Origin: Gammaproteobacteria bacterium
Lineage (GTDB): Bacteria; Pseudomonadota; Gammaproteobacteria; Pseudomonadales; Porticoccaceae
Direction: 5' to 3'
Assembly: GCA_006227015.1 (NCBI GenBank)
Contig: SBGI01000148.1
Location: forward strand, 1-11,101
Length of the DNA: 11,101 nt
Positions within the stretch are counted from its first letter, which is position 1; each line of letters starts with the position of its first letter. Of this stretch, positions 6,775 to 11,101 are shown piece after piece. Both the position numbers and the translations under genes were made by a program. Below the pieces are notes generated by a model. It saw only the letters and a program-made list of their open reading frames with translations. It did not search any database and was not told the origin of the DNA.

Positions 6775-8246
6775 ACTTCTCGGTGATTGGTCTGATGCAG
6801 GCAGTGTTGGTGATCCCGCTGCTGGCGGCAGCCGGTGTTGCCCTGACCGGTCTGCGCCCGAACCTGCGGGAAGGCATATCCCTGGTTTCAGGGGCATTGT
6901 TGTTTGCTGCTGTGTGGCCGCTGTACCAGGCCGTAATGTCGGGTGACCGCAGTGGCTGGACTCTTCTGGAGCTGTTGCCAGGGTTGACCATTTCCTTTCG
7001 ACTGGAGCCTCTGGGCATACTGTTTTGTCTGATTGCCAGTTCCCTCTGGATGGTGACCGTTCTCTATTCCATTGGCTACATGCGCGGCCATGGCGAGTCG
7101 AACCAGACACGTTTCTATGCATTGTTTGCCATTGCGATCGCTTCCGTCGGCGGGATTGCTCTGGCCGACAACCTGTTAACACTGTTTATTTTTTACGAAG
7201 TCCTTACCCTCAGCACCTACCCGCTGGTAACCCATGCGGGCACCGATAAGGCGCGGCGGGGAGGGCGGACGTATCTCGGCCTGTTGCTGGGTACCTCCAT
7301 CGTGTGCTTTTTGCCCGCCATTATTGGCACCTGGGCCGTAGCCGGGACACTGACATTTAAAGAGGGCGGCATTTTTGGTGACGACATCACCCCAATACTG
7401 CTGTCGCTGTTGCTCGTACTCTTTGTGTTTGGGATCGGTAAGGCTGCAGTAATGCCTTTCCACCGCTGGTTGCCTGCGGCAATGGTTGCACCTACCCCCG
7501 TAAGCGCCTTGTTGCACGCGGTGGCGGTGGTAAAAGCCGGGGTGTTTGCCCTGGTGAAGGTGGGCGTTTTTATTTTCGGCCTGGATACCCTAGGCAATCT
7601 CGCAGTGACGGAGTGGCTGCTGTATCTGGTGGCCTTTGGGGTGCTGGCGGCCTCTCTGGTGGCCATGAGACAGGATAACCTCAAAGCGCGGTTGGCATAT
7701 TCCACCATCAGTCAGCTTGGTTATATCAGTCTCGGCGTGCTGCTTGCTACCAGCGCCGGCCTGCTGGGCAGTGCGCTGCACATCGCCATGCACGCCTTCG
7801 GCAAAATTACCCTGTTCTTTTGTGCCGGTGCCATTCTGGTGGCCAGCCACAAATCCGAGATCAGTGATATGCACGGCTTGGGTCGCGCCATGCCGCTGAC
7901 CATGGCGGCCTTTTTTATCGCCAGCCTGAGTATTATCGGTTTGCCCCCGGCGGGAGGTTCCTGGAGTAAGTGGTACCTCATTCTGGGCACTCTGGAGGCG
8001 GGGCAATGGCTGTTGATGGGTGTCCTTATGGTCAGCTCGCTCCTGAATATTGCCTACTTGTTGCCCATCCCCCTGAAAGCATTTTTTTCGACTCCGCGAG
8101 CCGCTGCTAATGGCGCCGGGGAGATCTCTGGTATTCAGGAGGCGCCGCTGACATCGTTACTGGCGATACTGATCACCACGCTGATGTGCCTGCTGTTTTT
8201 TTTCTATCCGCAGCCACTCTATGACCTGGCGCGAAGTATTGGATAG
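6771..8246 (+). CDS. Mrp-type antiporter-like subunit D, second copy
   Basis: A 491-residue proton-conducting antiporter-like subunit, clearly diverged from the preceding one, so not a recent duplicate. Seen: helix 5 Glu143 (FYEVLTLSTYPLVTH), helix 7 Lys224 (GIGKAAVMPFHRWLP), helix 8 Lys255 preceded by His249 (SALLHAVAVVKAGVFAL), His337/His341/Lys345 (ALHIAMHAFGKITLFF) and helix 12 Lys400 (SWSKWYLILG). The SALLHAVAVVKAG segment is closer to NuoL/NuoM and the MrpA N-terminal part than to MrpD. It may therefore stand in for the missing NuoL-like half of MrpA, which is an inference. Start is GTG in a GTGA overlap, with a G-rich ribosome site just upstream. Nine bases separate it from the next small gene. 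Confidence 0.93.
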   Translation: MNFSVIGLMQAVLVIPLLAAAGVALTGLRPNLREGISLVSGALLFAAVWPLYQAVMSGDRSGWTLLELLPGLTISFRLEPLGILFCLIASSLWMVTVLYSIGYMRGHGESNQTRFYALFAIAIASVGGIALADNLLTLFIFYEVLTLSTYPLVTHAGTDKARRGGRTYLGLLLGTSIVCFLPAIIGTWAVAGTLTFKEGGIFGDDITPILLSLLLVLFVFGIGKAAVMPFHRWLPAAMVAPTPVSALLHAVAVVKAGVFALVKVGVFIFGLDTLGNLAVTEWLLYLVAFGVLAASLVAMRQDNLKARLAYSTISQLGYISLGVLLATSAGLLGSALHIAMHAFGKITLFFCAGAILVASHKSEISDMHGLGRAMPLTMAAFFIASLSIIGLPPAGGSWSKWYLILGTLEAGQWLLMGVLMVSSLLNIAYLLPIPLKAFFSTPRAAANGAGEISGIQEAPLTSLLAILITTLMCLLFFFYPQPLYDLARSIG

Positions 8247-8255
8247 GGGGGCACA

Positions 8256-8564
8256 GTGAATTCCGAGAAACCACATTTTTTCGATAAGCCCGCCAACGTG
8301 CGGCTTGTGCTGCGCATCCTGTTTGCCTGCTGTATTCTGCTGCTGGGGCTGGACTTCGTGATACACCGCCATATTTACCATTCCTGGGAAAATCTGTGGG
8401 GATTCTATGCCCTGTACGGCTTTGTAGGCTGTGTGTTGCTGGTACTGGTTGCCAAGTGGATGCGCACCTTCCTGATGCGGGACGAGGACTACTACCTGCG
8501 CCGTGAGCAGGCCGCAGATCGGGGCGAACCACAGAGGGGAGGGCATGCTGATGATGCCCATTGA
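8256..8564 (+). CDS. Small two-helix membrane protein within the Mrp operon
   Basis: A 102-residue protein of a family I cannot name. Seen: a polar N-terminus (1-15), two hydrophobic helices (about 17-35 and 49-67), a basic stretch (KWMRTFLMR), an acidic DEDYY motif (76-80), then a hydrophilic tail rich in Arg, Asp and His. The loop between the helices is short (HRHIYHSWEN), so both ends should lie on the same side; the basic residues after helix 2 suggest the cytoplasm. Start is GTG preceded by a GGGGGG run. It overlaps the next gene by 20 bp, so both are likely translated together. Position and codon context argue for a real accessory subunit or assembly factor of this type of antiporter. 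It is not MrpC, MrpE, MrpF or MrpG, which are all already present. Confidence 0.85.
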   Translation: MNSEKPHFFDKPANVRLVLRILFACCILLLGLDFVIHRHIYHSWENLWGFYALYGFVGCVLLVLVAKWMRTFLMRDEDYYLRREQAADRGEPQRGGHADDAH

Positions 8565-10245
8565 GGTACCACCCTTCCTGTTCTTCTACCTTGCCGGGGC
8601 ACTGGTGTTGTTGCTAAGCGGCAAGTCCCGATCAGTACTGATGCTACTGATTCCAATCGTCAGTGCCGTCAACCTGTGGCTGACTCCGGCAGGGAGCTAC
8701 GGACAGATTGCCTTTCTCGACTTCCAGCTCATCATTCATCAGGTGGACCGGCTCAGTATCCTGTTCGGTTACCTGTTCCACATCGCTGCGTTGATCGCCA
8801 TTATTTACTCCCTGCATGTGCGGGACCGGATGCAGCAGGGCGCGGCCTTATTCTATGCGGGCAGTGCCCTGGGCGCGGTTTTCGCCGGGGATCTGCTTAC
8901 CCTGTTTGTATTCTGGGAACTGCTGGCATTAACCTCGGTTTTCCTGGTCTGGGCACGGCGTTCCGAGCGCTCCTATCGCGCCGGTATGCGCTACCTGATC
9001 ATTCAGGTGTTGTCCGGCCTGCTGTTGCTGGGGGGCATCATTCTCTACAGCCGACAGGCCGAATCCCTGACGTTTGGCGAGATTGGCTTGCAGGGCGCAT
9101 ATGGCTGGATGATCTTCCTGGCGTTCGGTATCAAGTGTGCGTTCCCGTTTTTCCACAATTGGTTGACGGATGCCTATCCGGAATCCACGCCAACGGGCAC
9201 GGTGTTCCTCAGCGCGTTTACCACCAAGGTAGCGGTATACGCCCTGGCGCGGGGTTATCCGGGCACAGAGTTGCTGGTGTATATCGGTGCAGCCATGACC
9301 TGCTTCCCGATTTTCTACGCAGTGATTGAAAACGACCTGCGCCGGGTGTTGGCCTACAGCCTGATCAACCAGCTCGGTTTTATGGTGGTGGGCGTGGGGA
9401 TTGGCACGGCCTTGTCCATCAACGGCGCGGTGGCTCACGCCTTTACCGATGTGATCTTCAAGGGGCTGTTGTTTATGTCCATGGGTGCTGTATTACACAT
9501 GACGGGGCGTATCAATGGCTCGGAACTCGGCGGGCTTTACAAGAGTATGCCGAAGACCACGGTACTCTGTATTATCGGGGCTGCCTCCATTTCCGCATTT
9601 CCACTGTTCAGCGGCTTTGTCAGCAAATCCATGGTGATGAGCGCGGCACTGGAAAATGATTACCCGTGGATCTGGTTGATGCTGCTGTTTGCCTCCGCGG
9701 GGGTGTTCCACCATGCGGGTATCAAGATTCCCTATTTCGCATTCTTTGCCCACGATTCCGGCATTCGCACCTCGGAGCCGCCGGTCAACATGCTGTTGGC
9801 CATGACCATTGCTGCGGCCCTGTGTATTACTATCGGTATGTTCCCCGAAGTGCTTTATCAGCTGCTGCCCTATGACACTGGCTATAACCCCTATGATGCC
9901 ACCCATGTGCTGGCCCAGACCCAGTTGCTGTGTTTCTCGGCACTGGCATTTGTCTGGCTCAATATGAGACATATGTATCCACCGGAATTGCCGTCGGTCA
10001 ATCTGGATGCCGAGTGGACATACCGTCGACTGGTCCCGGCCTTTCTGTCGTGGGCAACCGCTATGGTTGTCGCCGTTAACGGCACACTGCGTGCTGCCGC
10101 TAAACATCTGTTTGATTGGATTGTGGATTACATTTCACGGCACCATGGCCCTCAGGGCATCCTCGCTCGCACCTGGCCCACCGGTAGCGTGGTGACCTGG
10201 GTGGTGGTGCTGTTGGTCGTCTATCTGTCCCTCAGCCTGTATTAA
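8545..10245 (+). CDS. Mrp-type antiporter-like subunit D, third and longest copy
   Basis: A 566-residue antiporter-like subunit, about 70 residues longer than the other two. Seen: helix 5 Glu125 (FWELLALTSVFLVWAR), helix 7 Lys197 (GIKCAFPFFHNWLTDAYPE), helix 8 Lys228 (TTKVAVYALARG), His298 and Lys306 (VAHAFTDVIFKGLLFM) and helix 12 Lys360 (GFVSKSMVMSAAL). After the usual core come two extra parts: a hydrophilic segment with SVNLDAEWTYRRLVP (484-498), and an amphipathic stretch (about 499-545) leading to a last helix (about 548-565). Start: the ATG at 8545 follows GGGGAGGG closely. A GTG at 8503 in frame would add 14 polar residues and lies deep inside the previous gene; ATGs at 8551 and 8554 are also possible. 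It is the last gene of the operon, followed by hairpins. Confidence 0.93.
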   Translation: MLMMPIEVPPFLFFYLAGALVLLLSGKSRSVLMLLIPIVSAVNLWLTPAGSYGQIAFLDFQLIIHQVDRLSILFGYLFHIAALIAIIYSLHVRDRMQQGAALFYAGSALGAVFAGDLLTLFVFWELLALTSVFLVWARRSERSYRAGMRYLIIQVLSGLLLLGGIILYSRQAESLTFGEIGLQGAYGWMIFLAFGIKCAFPFFHNWLTDAYPESTPTGTVFLSAFTTKVAVYALARGYPGTELLVYIGAAMTCFPIFYAVIENDLRRVLAYSLINQLGFMVVGVGIGTALSINGAVAHAFTDVIFKGLLFMSMGAVLHMTGRINGSELGGLYKSMPKTTVLCIIGAASISAFPLFSGFVSKSMVMSAALENDYPWIWLMLLFASAGVFHHAGIKIPYFAFFAHDSGIRTSEPPVNMLLAMTIAAALCITIGMFPEVLYQLLPYDTGYNPYDATHVLAQTQLLCFSALAFVWLNMRHMYPPELPSVNLDAEWTYRRLVPAFLSWATAMVVAVNGTLRAAAKHLFDWIVDYISRHHGPQGILARTWPTGSVVTWVVVLLVVYLSLSLY

Positions 10246-10271
10246 GGAAAACCAGCTTATTTAATAAGGCC

Positions 10272-10303
10272 ACTGCCCTTTTGGGGCAGTTCTGCTCTGC
10301 CCC
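10272..10303 (+). terminator. Overlapping hairpins after the antiporter operon, possible terminator
   Basis: Two stems share one arm. Hairpin 1 pairs ACTGCCC (10272-10278) with GGGCAGT (10284-10290) over a five-base loop. Hairpin 2 pairs GGGGCAG (10283-10289) with CTGCCCC (10297-10303) over a seven-base loop and is followed by the T-rich run TTCTTCTATATTTT. Both are perfect 7-bp stems and cannot form at once. Hairpin 2, with its U-rich tail, is the better terminator candidate, though the tail is interrupted. It lies 27 bp after the last antiporter stop codon. Confidence 0.5.
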
Positions 10304-10511
10304 TTCTTCTATATTTTCCCACCAAGAAGTTATTGCCTGATATTGGAAAGCATCGCGAAGGTTAAACGGGATGTAACAGGCAGGCGGTAGGCGGATTGAT
10401 GGAAATATCCAGCTGATAGTCAATACTGAGGATACAGTCGCTTTGAATCGATGATGGGTTTCTAGTGGTTGGTAACGGTCATTTATCGTGTCGCTACGGG
10501 AGGGGTTAACA

Positions 10512-10913
10512 ATGAATAATCAACTCAGGAAGCTCGGTTATGGTGTGCTGGCATGCTTGGTTTTGGGCTTTTCCAGTCTAACCCTTGCGCAAAAGGACAC
10601 CAATATTGGATCGACTTACAAGTGGACTGATGAATATCGGTTCTACGAATTAATCCTCGCAGACGGGGTTCCGGTGACGGTGTACCTTGTTAATGGCAGT
10701 CAGGTAAAAGGTGATCTCGTTTTGCACACAGCAGAGACCCTAATCCTGGATGTAACATTGGGCAGTGAGGGCGATAAGCCTCCTGTTACCACGGTTGAAC
10801 AACTGATTTATAAACATGCTGTTACCCATGTGGTACCAGAAGCAGAAATAGGTGATGTAAAACGAGAGGGCGGTTCCGGCGGGTGGGACATTAGCGATAA
10901 TAAAAAAGAATAA
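10512..10913 (+). CDS. Secreted Hfq-like (Sm-fold) protein
   Basis: A 133-residue protein with two clear parts. Residues 1-26 form a signal peptide: basic start (NNQLRKL), hydrophobic core (VLACLVLGFSSL), and a likely signal peptidase I site after LTLA. The mature part resembles the RNA chaperone Hfq: VPVTVYLVNG (53-62) against VPVSIYLVNG in E. coli Hfq, and Q-LIYKHAVTHVVP (97-109) against Q-MVYKHAISTVVP. Matches to Hfq Tyr25, Asn28, Gly29, Gly34, Tyr55, Lys56 and His57 are kept. The positions of Gln8, Asp9, Arg16, Arg17, Asp40, Gln41 and Phe42 are changed. About 12 residues are inserted between strands 3 and 4 (81-93). The tail is short and Gly-rich. Start is ATG with GGGAGGGG six bases upstream; a GTG at 10488 lacks a comparable site. 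The Hfq relationship is strong by eye; export and RNA binding are inferred and uncertain. Confidence 0.85.
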   Translation: MNNQLRKLGYGVLACLVLGFSSLTLAQKDTNIGSTYKWTDEYRFYELILADGVPVTVYLVNGSQVKGDLVLHTAETLILDVTLGSEGDKPPVTTVEQLIYKHAVTHVVPEAEIGDVKREGGSGGWDISDNKKE

Positions 10914-11009
10914 ATGTTTTTGGTTTTCTGGACGCGCTGGAAAGCCTATAGGTGCATGTTAGCAAAAGGGGTTGAAAGGTTAGAGTGTTGCAGAAAGGTC
11001 AATTATGAA

Positions 11010-11096
11010 TGGTGCCCAGGAGAGGACTTGAACCTCCACCCCCTTGCGAGGACCAGCACCTGAAGCTGGCGTGTCTACCAATTTCACCACCTGGGC
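11010..11096 (-). tRNA. tRNA-Leu (anticodon CAG)
   Basis: An 87-nt class II tRNA read from the minus strand. Acceptor arms GCCCAGG (5' end at 11096) and CCTGGGC (11014-11020 on the plus strand as its complement) pair over all seven bases, followed by A and an encoded CCA. The anticodon stem CCAGC/GCTGG encloses the loop TTCAGGT, giving anticodon CAG, which reads the CUG leucine codon that is common in this window. A long variable arm (TCCTCGCAAGGGGG region) and the T loop TTCAAGT are present. The promoter would lie beyond the right edge. The 3' end faces the Hfq-like gene. Confidence 0.97.
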
Positions 11097-11101
11097 ATTC
11101 C

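Noticed and set aside
6658..7182. Long open frames on the minus strand opposite the D subunits (also 6103-6609, 7217-7708, 9493-10107)
   Set aside because: They are low-complexity, rich in His, Gln and Arg, lack ribosome sites, and lie opposite strongly supported membrane-protein genes.
2869..10245. Could be a membrane-bound hydrogenase, formate hydrogenlyase or DAB carbon-uptake operon
   Set aside because: The E, F, G and B subunits are Mrp-specific, and there is no NuoB/C/D/H/I-like gene, hydrogenase subunit or DabA within the window.
10304..10511. A promoter for the Hfq-like gene
   Set aside because: Several TTG-starting hexamers were tried (for example near 10396 and 10443), but none had a convincing -10 at 16-18 bp; no call is made.
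10512..10600. Lipoprotein signal at Cys15 of the Hfq-like protein (VLAC)
   Set aside because: The hydrophobic core continues for some ten residues beyond the cysteine and ends at a good LTLA signal peptidase I site, so a lipobox is unlikely.
11010..11096. tRNA-Leu as an integration site for a mobile island on its 3' side
   Set aside because: No copy of the tRNA 3' end, no integrase and no mobile genes were seen elsewhere in the window.

Overview
The window looks like chromosomal DNA of a marine-type gammaproteobacterium. The evidence is an EnvZ/OmpR-style two-component pair, a proteobacterial Mrp-type antiporter operon, a Rap1a/Tai-family protein and a CCA-encoding tRNA-Leu. The lineage is an inference from gene types and moderate GC; no species can be named from the sequence alone. 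There is no sign of insertion sequences, phage genes or CRISPR arrays.

Layout: (1) 93-2173, minus strand: a histidine kinase and an OmpR-family response regulator, overlapping by 4 bp with the regulator first. (2) 2174-2357: an intergenic region shared by divergent genes, with a good sigma70-like promoter facing right and a short inverted repeat nearer the regulator. (3) 2358-2801, plus: an exported four-cysteine Rap1a/Tai-like protein. (4) 2869-10245, plus: a tight, overlapping operon for a multisubunit Na+(K+)/H+ antiporter of the Mrp/Mnh type. Its order is E, F, G, a fusion of the MrpA C-terminal part with MrpB, C (NuoK-like), two NuoL/M/N-like D subunits, a small two-helix membrane protein, and a third, longer D-like subunit. 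(5) 10246-10511: a gene-free gap holding two mutually exclusive hairpins. (6) 10512-10913, plus: a secreted protein whose mature part looks like the RNA chaperone Hfq. (7) 11010-11096, minus: tRNA-Leu(CAG).

How the parts fit: the operon encodes a membrane complex related to the antiporter arm of respiratory complex I. It should exchange protons for Na+ or K+ and serve pH and salt homeostasis. It has no full-length MrpA but three antiporter-like subunits, each keeping the key Glu and Lys residues. The divergent two-component system is a natural candidate regulator of the operon, but only by position.

The most unusual item is the Hfq-like gene at 10512. It keeps the YLVNG and YKHA..VVP signatures of Hfq, but it carries a signal peptide and a 12-residue insertion and has lost several RNA-binding residues. 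That points to an Sm-fold protein working outside the cytoplasm. A second notable point is that the MrpA/B fusion gene appears to start at a rare ATA codon.
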